From a virus, in the IMG/VR virus record IMGVR_UViG_3300013111_000216, positions 1 to 51,297 of that record: a DNA stretch of 51,297 bases. One strand, written 5' to 3'. The position numbers and the translations under genes were made by a program. A model generated the notes under the pieces. The model was not told the DNA's origin. It did no database searches and was given only the letters and a program-made list of their open reading frames with translations. Shown piece by piece: positions 9,308-18,479 of this stretch (positions are counted from its first letter, which is position 1; the number at the start of each line of letters is the position of its first letter).

Positions 9308-10663
9308 TTACACAACGTTTGCCAGACCAACACCTTCGATCCAGCCCATACGTTCGATGTTGTGGAACTCCCACCCACCTTCGGTGATGTACTGTTCCTT
9401 GACCCCATCCTTACCGGTGGTAGTCACATCCTTCAGCTTGGTGTCACGGTTTTCGCCGTTACCAACCAGCGGACGGAAGTGGATATCTTCCGGCTTGAGG
9501 AACAACATCGTGTTACGCAACGACGCGTGACGGCTCATCAGCGGGGAGATATGAGTGTAGCAAGTACCGAAGTCATTCACCCAACGATTCAGCTGGAAGC
9601 CGTAGTCGATTGTCTGACCTTCGAAGTCGTTCGAGATACGATTCGCACGAGCTAGCTGAGTCAGACCCTTTTGCGCACCGGAACCCAAGAGGACGAAGTA
9701 ATCCGTACCTTTGTTCCAGCGATACAACGATTCCATGGCATCCAGGAGGGCATCGTCACCGTAGTTGAGCCATGCCTGGCTGGAGTAACTGGAGTCGCGG
9801 TGCAGGAGGAAACGGTTGCTGGAAGCGTAATTGCGGAGCATCCAGTCGAAGCCGCCTGTGAGACGCTTTTCTTTGTTGGTCTTGGAATCGGTCATGGTCT
9901 TACGGATACCGTACAGACCAGCCCACTCGATATCCATACCGTGATCGAGAAGCTTCTCACGCTCTTCCTGGTTGAGTGGATCACCGGTTTCGATCTTTGT
10001 CGCCAAAGCGGTACCAGTGAGTTCCAGAGTATTCTGGAAGATTTGCGTGTAGTTGAAAATCTTGGTCGGGATTCGATTGGTAGCTTCGATCGGGTCAGAA
10101 CCTTCACCCGAGGCAGTACCAGTCACCCAGACTTCGTTGCAGTCAGAGAGGTCGAACGAGCAATTTGCATCGTTTTCGCCACGGTCGTCTTCGAGAAGCT
10201 TCACCTTGATGTAGGAGCTAGCTCCGTTAGCCACCGGGTCGTCGACAACTTCAGCCACTGTATCAGCACGTGAGTCACCACCTGCTGCGTTGTAATAGCG
10301 GAAGGTAACAATCTGACCTTCGAGGAACTCGTAGATATCCGCAGAGCCCTCAGTAACAGTTGCGCCCATCTTGCAGTAGAGAATATCATTCTCAGAACCG
10401 CCAGAGGTGTAGGCGCTGGAAAGCGCGACATCAGTGTACAATTCGGTGAATGTACCACCGTGTCCAGCAAGGCGCTGTGTCAGCCAACTGTATTCGGGCG
10501 TCGGAGTTGGAACCACTTCCGAGACCGACTTAATCGCAGTTAGAGGAGCATCGCCATTTGGGTACATCATCATGATCATAGCGCGAAGGTTCTTCACGAG
10601 CTGATCTTCAGCCCACTCCTCAGACGAACGCATCCCGAAGAAGTTCGAGGATACATAGTCCAT
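9308..10663 (-). CDS. Major capsid protein, SU10 / DUF5309-like
   Basis: A 451-residue protein directly after the acidic scaffold gene. The segment RIPTKIFNYTQIFQNTLELTG resembles the NYTQIF..E.TGT signature of the SU10-type HK97-fold capsid family. Next comes an adaptable helix (NQEEREKLLDHGMDIEWA), then a P-domain-like stretch (DYFVLLGSGAQKGLTQLARAN). No decoration domain or frameshift was seen. GC content and codon use look higher than in neighbouring genes, as expected for a highly expressed structural gene. Assignment rests on motif memory plus order. Confidence 0.8.
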   Translation of the reverse strand: MDYVSSNFFGMRSSEEWAEDQLVKNLRAMIMMMYPNGDAPLTAIKSVSEVVPTPTPEYSWLTQRLAGHGGTFTELYTDVALSSAYTSGGSENDILYCKMGATVTEGSADIYEFLEGQIVTFRYYNAAGGDSRADTVAEVVDDPVANGASSYIKVKLLEDDRGENDANCSFDLSDCNEVWVTGTASGEGSDPIEATNRIPTKIFNYTQIFQNTLELTGTALATKIETGDPLNQEEREKLLDHGMDIEWAGLYGIRKTMTDSKTNKEKRLTGGFDWMLRNYASSNRFLLHRDSSYSSQAWLNYGDDALLDAMESLYRWNKGTDYFVLLGSGAQKGLTQLARANRISNDFEGQTIDYGFQLNRWVNDFGTCYTHISPLMSRHASLRNTMLFLKPEDIHFRPLVGNGENRDTKLKDVTTTGKDGVKEQYITEGGWEFHNIERMGWIEGVGLANVV

Positions 10664-10666
10664 GAT

Positions 10667-11500
10667 TTATCCTTTTCGTTTATGTCCTTGTGCAAGTACC
10701 GACTTAGCCAAACGACTAGCCGGTGTCTTTGGCAGATCCTTGTCCTTCCTCTTGGTTGCCCTTGAGCCATCAGGCTTCGGGTCCTTTGGATCTTTGCCGT
10801 CTTGGTTGTCAGCTTTGCGTGTCAGCCCTCGCGCGGCCCTAACACGGGTTTCAGCTTCTTCCAAGATTTTAGTCAATGTCCACTTTGGATTTTCTGCCCT
10901 GACCTTATTGGCCATCCACTCGACAAACTCCGCGTCGGGTTTGAGATCATCATTGCGGCTCCAGAAGTTATTATACTCATTCTGGACCGCAAACTGACCG
11001 GAGATAATCTTCGGTGTGACATCTTTGATGAAATCGACGACGTGTTCTCGAACGTTGTCGGCGATTGTTGGAAGGGCTCCTTCGAGATCCTTCCGAATGT
11101 AGGGGTCGACATCATCACTGAGTTCAACACCCTTCATTAGATCAATGGAAATGCCTTTCTTCTTATCCTGATCATCGTCCCCTTTTGAGGCTGACGATTT
11201 GTCGTCAGAACGAAGCTGAGCCAATTCCTCTTGCATCGCAGTCATGTCTTTCGACATTTCGTTGATTATACTCCAAGGGTCATCGCCCTTATCTTCTTTC
11301 TTCTTATCTTCGTTATTATCGTCTCCCGTTCCATTTTGTAACGCTGCTTTTTTGCTTTCATCGTCATTGTTGTTCTCGCCTTTGGCTTTATCAAAAGCCT
11401 TCGCGGCGTCTTCGTCTGACAAGTTTTTTGACACACCCTTGTCATCATCACCAGATTCATTATCTGGCTTATCATACATCTTCTGAAAGTTCAGTCTCAT
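10667..11500 (-). CDS. Scaffolding-like protein, 277 aa
   Basis: A very acidic first half (Asp/Glu/Asn/Lys runs such as GENNNDDESKKAAL), helical middle (SIINEMSKDMTAMQEELAQL) and very basic C-terminus (ATKRKDKDLPKTPA, ending GHKRKG). Acidic body plus basic tail just upstream of the capsid gene is the classic layout of a scaffold that binds the capsid shell through its C-terminus. Start chosen at ATG 11500, 6 bases after GAGG. A copy of the genome-wide palindrome (11328-11342) lies in the coding region and encodes LQNGT. Confidence 0.72.
   Translation of the reverse strand: MRLNFQKMYDKPDNESGDDDKGVSKNLSDEDAAKAFDKAKGENNNDDESKKAALQNGTGDDNNEDKKKEDKGDDPWSIINEMSKDMTAMQEELAQLRSDDKSSASKGDDDQDKKKGISIDLMKGVELSDDVDPYIRKDLEGALPTIADNVREHVVDFIKDVTPKIISGQFAVQNEYNNFWSRNDDLKPDAEFVEWMANKVRAENPKWTLTKILEEAETRVRAARGLTRKADNQDGKDPKDPKPDGSRATKRKDKDLPKTPASRLAKSVLAQGHKRKG
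11328..11342. promoter_or_regulatory. Dispersed palindrome site 2, GTTCCATTTTGTAAC, inside scaffold gene
   Basis: Matches GTTMCA-N3-TGKAAC. Read on the minus strand it encodes LQNGT in the scaffold protein. One of two copies that lie inside genes. Confidence 0.65.
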
Positions 11501-11795
11501 CACTTACCTCACTCTTCGCCTGTTCAATCTCTTGTTTAAGTTCTTGTCGCAAACTCACAGGGTATTCTATCATCTTGTTCAACCCTAACAACATACCCCG
11601 GAAGACTAGTGTTTCGTCGTGACTATCGGAGTTGATCGCCGCATCCTCAAGCAGATTTAGCCTGGTGATGTGGTAGTCATGTTCTTTAAAGAACTTCCAA
11701 ACAGCACTGTTTATGAACGAATCTATGTCACTACTGGACAGGTGATCCGCTATTCTGACTGCCCTGTTTGGCTCCTTGTAGTTCAAGTTGTCCAT
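11472..11795 (-). CDS. Hypothetical head-region protein, 107 aa
   Basis: Not recognised. It is helical and acidic (SLRQELKQEIEQAKSEVSDE at the C-terminus). It lies between portal and scaffold, overlapping the portal 3' end by 65 bases and the scaffold start by 29. ATG at 11795 is 6 bases after GAAAGGA; an in-frame ATG at 11831 is an alternative. Small proteins at this place in podoviruses often serve head assembly, but nothing in this sequence shows that. Confidence 0.65.
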   Translation of the reverse strand: MDNLNYKEPNRAVRIADHLSSSDIDSFINSAVWKFFKEHDYHITRLNLLEDAAINSDSHDETLVFRGMLLGLNKMIEYPVSLRQELKQEIEQAKSEVSDETELSEDV

Positions 11796-13695
11796 CAAGA
11801 TCCTTTCGCCGTGACTGCTCAACTTCTTCATCTGTCTTCATGTAAGAAAAGACGTCTTTCATACCAGAAGACCTCAACACGTTTGCGACAATGTTCTGAA
11901 CATGGAACTGCCTGTATAGTTCAGGCTGAGTGGACAGAACTTGTAACAGCCTCATTCCAAGTTCACCCTGATCAGGTGAGGGTGAAGTAAGGTCGAGTGG
12001 AACAACATCGTAGATAGAATCTAACATCAGCGGATCAACTCGAACGGAATCTGTGTCTTGCGGAACGTTCCAGATTTTTCGAATATCGTGCTCGTGTCGT
12101 CCGCTGATTTTAATGTACTGTTCGCGAGACATATGGTATTGGGTATTAGCTCCGAACATAAATCCTAAATCTGTCAGAGTCATTAGTGCCGCCACTTTGA
12201 TAAACCTATCGATGCGGGCCGCCGACCCAGCGAACGTTCCTCTCATCTCCGTGGCTGAGACACGTTCACCTCGTTTTATCGGCATGCCCTGCATCGCTTC
12301 CGTTGCACCTGTGCCACGATACATCAGTTCGATGAGCGCATTTGCGTCCGGTACGTTGTTCCTCGTAATGTCGTTGATCTGCAGTTGGAAAATAGATTTT
12401 CGGATGTCAGATCCCCATGCATTACGACGCGTACGCACGACTTTGGCAGGGCCGGGAGCCAACAAATCAGCGAGGTTAATCCTCGACTGGTCAACCACGA
12501 TCGAGTCATCAACGGCTCTCCGGACGTTGGCGATATGGCTACTATGGTAGAAATCAACGGCCTTTTGGAGACCGAAGTTAACTTCCAAGCGGCTTATGGG
12601 AGAAGTATCGAAACCGCTGTAATCAGGTGCACAGTTCAAAACTGGGAATGTATTGTAAGGGTGTTTCACTCGCCTGGCTGAGATAATCAGTTCGTTCCCA
12701 GCCACTGCGAAGTACCAGCGTTCGGGTTTCGTCCCGTCTCCTAAGTTACGGGATTCGGGTATTACACGGACATATAAGTGCGCAACATCTACCGGGTTTG
12801 ACGCCTTCTGATAACCCGTAATAGATTGGGTGGAACCTGGGATGTGGTCGACGTCCACTTGACCCGCCACTGAATACTTTTCATGATCAGCATAGTAATC
12901 TGGCGAGCGCGCACCTGCCTCTGAGATATACTCGACATTGAAAATACCACTGTCTTCGCTGTCTTCCTTTTCTAACAACTCGTATCGGTTTGTCCTACTC
13001 ATCCACCCAACGTACTCTCCCTCATTCACTCGTTGGACAGGCACGTTAGGATCTGGTATGTAGTTGTATGGGTCTATATTGTATAACTTATTACCCTCAT
13101 AGATCATATCTTCAACAAGAGTTTTCTTATATCCAGTTGCGTTAAATTGTCCTTGCTGGTTAAATTCTCCATTTACTGTAATCTCAGGCCTGAGTCCAAA
13201 GTCTTTCTCCCATATACCCATAACTGGGGAGACGCCGTATAACAGAGCGTTTCGGAACATAACGTATACTGATAACAGATGCTTGTTTCTAATAGTTTGA
13301 TGTTTAACAATCTCTTCTAATAGAAGGGCTCCGGGTACATCCTCTGGCCCAACACCTTCATAACGATAAAGCGGAACGTCAAGAACAGACATTGAAATAT
13401 GACTGAGCAAAGTATCAAGAATCGAATAAATAACAGGAACAATGATCTCTCGCCGTGTCGGTTCATTTCGCTTCTTCCCAGTGGATACCTGCTTGGCTTC
13501 TTGGACCACAAAGTCCGTGATTGTTCTATCTATCTCTTCCCAGTCAGAATATCTCGGACGCATCGCGGACTTACCGGCTTTGATCAATCCGTTAAGCCAG
13601 TTAAGTAGTTCGCCATGTAGTGGTTGACCCGGTCTCAAATCCAAATCATGTGGATATGTATATCCGAGATCATCGCCTGTGTTTTGTAAACTCAT
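11731..13695 (-). CDS. Portal protein, 654 aa
   Basis: Size and order (large terminase, portal, scaffold, capsid) match a podovirus portal, the 12-fold ring through which DNA enters and leaves. Features seen include REIIVPVIYSILDTLLSHIS near the N-terminus, LLYGVSPVMGIW, DPYNYIPDPNVPV and a crown-region helix DQGELGMRLLQVLSTQPELY. PYNYIPDP and MFRNALLYG are patterns often seen in phage portals. ATG at 13695 overlaps the terminase stop as ATGA and is preferred to an in-frame GTG at 13704. No frameshift. Confidence 0.8.
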   Translation of the reverse strand: MSLQNTGDDLGYTYPHDLDLRPGQPLHGELLNWLNGLIKAGKSAMRPRYSDWEEIDRTITDFVVQEAKQVSTGKKRNEPTRREIIVPVIYSILDTLLSHISMSVLDVPLYRYEGVGPEDVPGALLLEEIVKHQTIRNKHLLSVYVMFRNALLYGVSPVMGIWEKDFGLRPEITVNGEFNQQGQFNATGYKKTLVEDMIYEGNKLYNIDPYNYIPDPNVPVQRVNEGEYVGWMSRTNRYELLEKEDSEDSGIFNVEYISEAGARSPDYYADHEKYSVAGQVDVDHIPGSTQSITGYQKASNPVDVAHLYVRVIPESRNLGDGTKPERWYFAVAGNELIISARRVKHPYNTFPVLNCAPDYSGFDTSPISRLEVNFGLQKAVDFYHSSHIANVRRAVDDSIVVDQSRINLADLLAPGPAKVVRTRRNAWGSDIRKSIFQLQINDITRNNVPDANALIELMYRGTGATEAMQGMPIKRGERVSATEMRGTFAGSAARIDRFIKVAALMTLTDLGFMFGANTQYHMSREQYIKISGRHEHDIRKIWNVPQDTDSVRVDPLMLDSIYDVVPLDLTSPSPDQGELGMRLLQVLSTQPELYRQFHVQNIVANVLRSSGMKDVFSYMKTDEEVEQSRRKDLDGQLELQGAKQGSQNSGSPVQ

Positions 13696-15350
13696 CTTGA
13701 CCACCAGTTATCTGGGAGTACGCTATTGTAGTCCATCAAACTATCAAGTTCGTCTAAAGGTGAATCGTCATCTTCAAACGTTGGGAGAGGATCTTCTTCG
13801 ATCATGTCGTAGATTCGGTTAATATCTACACCAGCTTGTTCGAAGTACATATCCCCTTCGTCAAGAACCTTTATGATATTTGCCAGAGCGTCAGCAATAT
13901 CCTTCTTTTGCCGGGCGTTAGAGAACGTGATCAATTGGAGTTCAAGTTCTTCTGTAACTGCTCTGTTGTGTTTAATCTGACCTCTACGGTAGAAGTCAAC
14001 CATCTGACCCACGCGCTCAGGCTTCCCGCGTGTCGCGTGAATTGGCATAAACGGTAGATCAACCCCACTCATATTTATAGCATTCTTGAATGGGTATGAG
14101 ATGAACTCCTCCAACCCCGAGACTTCACAGGCGATTATATGGCAGTTGTTAACCCTCGCCATTCTTATCGCATTGTCGTAGAGTTCGTCTGGATGCCAGA
14201 ATCCATGATTTACGTCCACGACGTGGATCTCAGGCACGGTGATATCCAGCTTTACCGCCACACAAGCAGATTCCGCCGTGTGGAATTTCACATTCTCCCG
14301 GCCTGTCTTAGCCGGGTCAACCAACACTGCACCGAGCCACTTCTTGGAGCGTTGATGGTCTTTTTTATCCATCGTCTTGAAATACTCCGGCTTGAACATA
14401 GCGTCTTCAGTAGACATAGGCTTGTTCAAATACTCACGGTAGAACTCGTCTAGATGGTTTGGCGCAAACTCCTCTTCTTTCATCTTGCGTATATCTTCTG
14501 TGGACATATAATCTGGCCACATAGATTCCATCTTGTCGTTAGCCAGCGGGAAGTCCACCACCTTGACGAACGGTTTCTCCATTAGTTCCGAGAGAAGTGT
14601 GTTCTGGCCCAGCATGGTACCAACGCCAAATATTTTCCAGTCTTTAATCTCACCAGGAGCATATTTCTTAGATCCCCTATCCACCAAGTTTTTAACAGAG
14701 GACATAAATCTCGACTTGACACGTTCCGTACGAGTCGGAGATTCAGCTTGGAGGTCTTTTTCGAGGTCGTCGAAGAAAATGATGTCCGGTCTGATGGCGA
14801 TGTCTCCGTCGACAATGTTCAGTCCTCGTATAGATTGCTCAGCGCCTTTAGGCACTACGTAGGTTGAATGGTTGGCGTTCGGTACTTTGACACGCCAGAA
14901 GTGTTTGGTATCTCGGGTTGATTTATCTTCTGGTTTTAGTGAATCGAAAAAGTGTTTTATAAATGGGCTGTCTAGTAACATAGATTTTAGGTTAGTAGAC
15001 TGTTGGATTGCCTGTTCTTCGTTAGCACCCAGCATTACGACAAACCTAGTGTCGCCAAATAGTATCTGTTTCACCAACCAGCCACGGAATAGTGATGTCT
15101 TCCCACTACCACGAAATGCAACTGTTAGACCAAACTTAGTCCATCCGTTGTCCAACATATCGAAGATCTCATAGTGTTTTTCACAGAACGGTCGGAAGAA
15201 CATATCTGGAAAAGCACACTTGAGAAACAACGCAGTGTTACGATAGCACTTCAACCAAAAGTCGTCGAAGTCGCCAAAGTTAATCAAATCCTGCGCTTCT
15301 TGTTCTAGTTTAAGATCGTGTTCCATAGAGTATTGATCCTTGGAAGCCAT
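13692..15350 (-). CDS. Large terminase subunit (TerL)
   Basis: ATP-driven packaging motor and nuclease. Residues 78-85 TVAFRGSGKTS form Walker A, and PDIIFFDDLEKD at about 195 forms Walker B with the adjacent catalytic acidic residue. GAVLVDPAKTG near 340 opens the RNase H-like nuclease domain with its first Asp, and KKDIADALANIIK near 500 supplies a later acidic residue. About 552 residues is normal for the family. ATG at 15350 or 15362 are both possible; both overlap the fibre gene 3' end. The small subunit is three genes upstream, separated by the fibre gene and a 125-residue protein, which is unusual. Confidence 0.9.
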   Translation of the reverse strand: MASKDQYSMEHDLKLEQEAQDLINFGDFDDFWLKCYRNTALFLKCAFPDMFFRPFCEKHYEIFDMLDNGWTKFGLTVAFRGSGKTSLFRGWLVKQILFGDTRFVVMLGANEEQAIQQSTNLKSMLLDSPFIKHFFDSLKPEDKSTRDTKHFWRVKVPNANHSTYVVPKGAEQSIRGLNIVDGDIAIRPDIIFFDDLEKDLQAESPTRTERVKSRFMSSVKNLVDRGSKKYAPGEIKDWKIFGVGTMLGQNTLLSELMEKPFVKVVDFPLANDKMESMWPDYMSTEDIRKMKEEEFAPNHLDEFYREYLNKPMSTEDAMFKPEYFKTMDKKDHQRSKKWLGAVLVDPAKTGRENVKFHTAESACVAVKLDITVPEIHVVDVNHGFWHPDELYDNAIRMARVNNCHIIACEVSGLEEFISYPFKNAINMSGVDLPFMPIHATRGKPERVGQMVDFYRRGQIKHNRAVTEELELQLITFSNARQKKDIADALANIIKVLDEGDMYFEQAGVDINRIYDMIEEDPLPTFEDDDSPLDELDSLMDYNSVLPDNWWSR

Positions 15351-17085
15351 AGTTCTTAGCATTAGTCCCGTCGACGCCTAATCTCACTCGGTATATCGTT
15401 CCAGCAGTTAGACCAGATACTGTGACCGCGGCACTATAGAAACCAACACCTCCATCGAGGGCCGTAGTATCACTTAGTTCTTTTACTAAATCCGACTTGC
15501 CCCAAACCTCAAGGTAGAGCTCACCCAACGCGTCGCCAAGAGTAGCGGCGTAGGTGTCCAGAGTTAGTGTCGCAAACTTTCCATCATGGACATAGGTGAA
15601 CCAATACCAGTATATTAGAGCACCTGTGTTAGCAACAGTTCGTAGTGTGCCAGTACCAGCGGCACCAGTTACGTCCATATCCTCGTCGGTCCAAACCATC
15701 TCGTATTGCGGAGTACGGTTGATTACAGTTGCAGGGGTTATTGTATTGACTGTATCGGACAGAGTCGCGAGACACTCCCCTGTCGCCGCAAATCCTGACC
15801 CCGCCGCAATGTTGGTTAGCTGAGTATTCTTAGCTGTTGTTAAGTGTTTATAGTCCGCTCCATCTGCGCAGACAGCTTGGAAATCGTTTAAGTCTCCTGT
15901 AACTGAAATCCCTGCGTCAGTTAGGTCGATACTAATACAATCTCCACCAGAGTTGATCGCGTTGGAGACGTCCGCAGCGGTTGTAGAAGACCCTGTACCG
16001 ATCACCGAAGCGTCGAGAAGTTCCCCTGAGGCGTTAAACAAAGCAGTACCGCCAGAGTCTTCAACAGTCTCAGCAGCGACACTGTCGATAGTTCCTTTTA
16101 TAATCTTAGTAGCCTCCGCCGAGGCGTTTGCCTTTGCTAAGATATTGGTGTAGGTAACTAACTCCTTACTGATTATCTTAGCCGCAGATAGGCCATTTTC
16201 AACTTGGTTCAACGCACTGTAGTTTTCCACGTTACCGAGGTCGAGGTAGCCTTTAACAGTAGCTTTTTCTCCTGACACTGTTTCGTGTGTACCAGATATC
16301 AAAATCGTATCAGTGCCGTCGAGAGTACTAACTGCTCCACCAACTGAGGCGTCCAGCTTAGATTTCTCACTTGAAGATAAGCGAGCGTCTACTTTGGCTT
16401 GTGACCCAGTTACGTCCTCAATAGTATCCGCACCAACGTCGTTGGTTATCTTCGTGTTGGCAGTATCCCCGTTGGTGGCATATGTCTCGATTGTCGCAAT
16501 CGTAGTAGCACCGTCTACCTGTGCAGTGCTTTGGATTCCAGTAGCTTCGAGATGCGACGTAGCGTAGCCAACAGAAGTCCGTTCCGCCGCAGTCATGATT
16601 TTAGCATCAGCGGCTTCTGCGCACTCACTAAGATACATGTTGGTGTCGTCGAAGATACGACCTTCAAAGTCTGCGTCGATGCAACATGTTGCAATTGTAT
16701 CGTCAGGGATATCAGTAGCTTGGATCTTCAGTATATCTGCGGCAACATTATCGGACACCGTGTTAGATGTCCCCGAAGCGTTTTCAGCGTACACCTCGAT
16801 CTGAATAGTCGGTGTCGCACCTTGGGCATCGGTCTCAGTATCGGTCATAATAACCCGGGCTTGAGACAAGTCGGTACGTACCCAACTAGACCAAGACTCA
16901 GATCCCACCTTCGTCCGGTATTTGTACCACTGCGGGCGATCTACAGTGACGTTATCCCACCTGAATAACGCACCACGCACAGTCCCCACGGAGGTGGCCA
17001 AAACAGGATCGCTTGGAGCTCCTGATGTACCAGACCACACAGCGTCGTGGATCTCGACAAAATAAGCATCGTTCATCTCAGACAT
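15310..17085 (-). CDS. Tail fibre or appendage protein, 591 aa
   Basis: Low-complexity Thr/Ala/Asp/Gly-rich sequence over most of its length, with repeated short motifs such as KIITNDVGADTIEDV-like and AAGSGFAATGECLATLSDTV segments. A C-terminal beta-rich domain (TVSGLTAGTIYRVRLGVDGT) is fibronectin-III-like in pattern. Composition and length fit a fibre built from beta repeats. Strong ribosome site AGAGGT 5 bases before the ATG at 17085. It overlaps the preceding 125-residue gene by 8 bases, and the pair probably forms one appendage module. Confidence 0.65.
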   Translation of the reverse strand: MSEMNDAYFVEIHDAVWSGTSGAPSDPVLATSVGTVRGALFRWDNVTVDRPQWYKYRTKVGSESWSSWVRTDLSQARVIMTDTETDAQGATPTIQIEVYAENASGTSNTVSDNVAADILKIQATDIPDDTIATCCIDADFEGRIFDDTNMYLSECAEAADAKIMTAAERTSVGYATSHLEATGIQSTAQVDGATTIATIETYATNGDTANTKITNDVGADTIEDVTGSQAKVDARLSSSEKSKLDASVGGAVSTLDGTDTILISGTHETVSGEKATVKGYLDLGNVENYSALNQVENGLSAAKIISKELVTYTNILAKANASAEATKIIKGTIDSVAAETVEDSGGTALFNASGELLDASVIGTGSSTTAADVSNAINSGGDCISIDLTDAGISVTGDLNDFQAVCADGADYKHLTTAKNTQLTNIAAGSGFAATGECLATLSDTVNTITPATVINRTPQYEMVWTDEDMDVTGAAGTGTLRTVANTGALIYWYWFTYVHDGKFATLTLDTYAATLGDALGELYLEVWGKSDLVKELSDTTALDGGVGFYSAAVTVSGLTAGTIYRVRLGVDGTNAKNYGFQGSILYGTRS

Positions 17086-17455
17086 CGGTTACCTCTTTAT
17101 CAAGCGTAATGATCCCGCGTAGTATCCTGTAGATGTTATCACTAGAGTCATAAACCTCTAGATTGTAATAAGCTTTGTTGAAATCATAAGCTGCGGTCAC
17201 AGTCCCGTCGAGAGTGATATAGATGTCACCATTGGTCTTCGGGGCTGGAATAGAGATTAGCGTCGCATCGTCAACGGTGTTAAACTCGATCTGCGCCGTA
17301 GTGGAGTCCTTCCTCACTCGGGCAACCAAACGCGCGTTGTAATCTGTCAGGTCGATACTGGAACGTGCTCGATCGCGAATCTTAATGATCTTGTTCCAGG
17401 AAGCCCCCTGAGTGATTACTAAATTAGTCCTCGTTCCCCTCATCTTCCGTTCCAT
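17078..17455 (-). CDS. Hypothetical appendage-associated protein, 125 aa
   Basis: A beta-rich protein with YNARLVARVRKDS, IYITLDGTVTAAYD and YNLEVYDSSDNIYRILRG. This order resembles the N-terminal domain of baseplate upper or fibre-attachment proteins, in which a short beta module precedes the fibre gene, but no firm family match is claimed. Start could be ATG 17455, inside the palindrome at 17449-17463, or ATG 17443. Neither has a strong ribosome site, so translation may be coupled to the terminase small-subunit gene it overlaps. Confidence 0.7.
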   Translation of the reverse strand: MERKMRGTRTNLVITQGASWNKIIKIRDRARSSIDLTDYNARLVARVRKDSTTAQIEFNTVDDATLISIPAPKTNGDIYITLDGTVTAAYDFNKAYYNLEVYDSSDNIYRILRGIITLDKEVTDV

Positions 17456-18014
17456 TCTGTAACGCTAGTTGTTGTGCTCGTTCTTCGTCGTATCTCCTGG
17501 CGCGATCTTTGATCACGTCCATGTAATCTGCGTCGATTTTATTCGTGTTGTCGTTAATGTTGATGTTTTTATCAACTGTATGTCCACTTCTGTCCAGTAT
17601 CTTATCAGCGATAGAGGATCTCAGGCGAGGTTCTGTACTCTCATCACGCATTAAAGTCTCAAGAACCTCTAACGCTTCCGGAGTAAGTTGCCGAATACGC
17701 TCCCTGACGTCTGCAACGTCGGCGTCTGCGGCCCCGTTGAGCCACCTAACCTCCTCTTTCACCATCGGGAGACCTAAAATCCTGGAGACTGTTCCCTCGT
17801 GGAGGTTCATAATAGCGGCGATATCACGATTTTTTACCCCAAGAACATGATAACGTGCTATTTCCCGATGACGTGAATGTAGACGACTAATAGCATAGCT
17901 ATCAGGGGAGTCATTCATCGGGAGGGTCTCTTCCCGCTGATTGTGAAACTCCGGTTCTGGCCGAGATTGACCATTCCCAAAGTGATCTTCTAGAAAATTA
18001 CCGTTGTCGTTCAT
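17424..18014 (-). CDS. Small terminase subunit (TerS)-like, 196 aa
   Basis: A helix-turn-helix is visible in ARYHVLGVKNRDIAAIMNLH followed by EGTVSRILGLP (about residues 52-82). This pattern is typical of DNA-recognition domains of small terminases. A helical oligomerisation region follows (ERIRQLTPEALEVLETLMRD) and a charged tail. Start at ATG 18014, 6 bases after AGGAAG and overlapping the amidase stop as ATGA. The C-terminal tail contains ALQNGTEDE, encoded across palindrome site 3. The scaffold protein carries nearly the same peptide. Confidence 0.7.
   Translation of the reverse strand: MNDNGNFLEDHFGNGQSRPEPEFHNQREETLPMNDSPDSYAISRLHSRHREIARYHVLGVKNRDIAAIMNLHEGTVSRILGLPMVKEEVRWLNGAADADVADVRERIRQLTPEALEVLETLMRDESTEPRLRSSIADKILDRSGHTVDKNININDNTNKIDADYMDVIKDRARRYDEERAQQLALQNGTEDEGNED
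17449..17463. promoter_or_regulatory. Dispersed palindrome site 3, GTTCCATTCTGTAAC, inside terS
   Basis: Matches GTTMCA-N3-TGKAAC. Lies within the small terminase 3' end and over the possible start of the next gene. Encodes LQNGT on the minus strand, as site 2 does. Confidence 0.65.
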
Positions 18015-18478
18015 GAAGTTCTTCCTGCTAGACTCCTGATATAGTCCATTTCTAGATTTGGACAAGTTTTCTTCTTGTCAAGCTCATAATGTCCGTGAAT
18101 TGCAACCGCTTTGTGAAGATGATTGTGTTCTAGCTCCCAGATTAGGCGCAAAAGAGCATCGATTTGCTTCCCTGTGAAGTTTTTCTTGCCAATCAAGCAG
18201 ATTCCGATAGATTTCCCGTTGAATCCGGCCACATGTGCGCCTACTTCTAGTAATTCCCGCGAGCCAGAGCTAACATTCCCGTCGTTTTCCACCCTAGGTT
18301 GGCGATCTGCATAGGAATTCTGCGTTGGGTAGCAGTTTTCAATCACGTAGTGATACCCAATCTCGCTCCAACCCTTCTCACGATGCCAATCGTCGATAAT
18401 CTCTGCGTTTCCCCACTCAGAATCTGAGCAATGAACAACGATTGAGTCTATCTCTGCTAGCATTCTTATCTTAGCCAT
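18011..18478 (-). CDS. N-acetylmuramoyl-L-alanine amidase (T7 lysozyme-like endolysin)
   Basis: A 155-residue Amidase_2-type zinc enzyme that cleaves the bond between muramic acid and L-alanine in peptidoglycan. DSIVVHCSDSEW supplies the first zinc histidine (residue 16), GYHYVI the conserved Tyr, and HGHYELDKKKTCP the second histidine (about 130), a Lys and the zinc cysteine (139). T7 lysozyme is 151 residues with the same set. ATG at 18478 follows GGAGG. No signal peptide, so it needs the holin encoded directly upstream. T7 lysozyme also binds T7 RNA polymerase, but no such polymerase was found here. Confidence 0.9.
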   Translation of the reverse strand: MAKIRMLAEIDSIVVHCSDSEWGNAEIIDDWHREKGWSEIGYHYVIENCYPTQNSYADRQPRVENDGNVSSGSRELLEVGAHVAGFNGKSIGICLIGKKNFTGKQIDALLRLIWELEHNHLHKAVAIHGHYELDKKKTCPNLEMDYIRSLAGRTS

Positions 18479-18479
18479 G

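Noticed and set aside
9671-10273. 200-codon frame opposite the capsid gene
   Set aside because: Antisense to a clear capsid gene; its length reflects the GC-rich codon bias of that gene.
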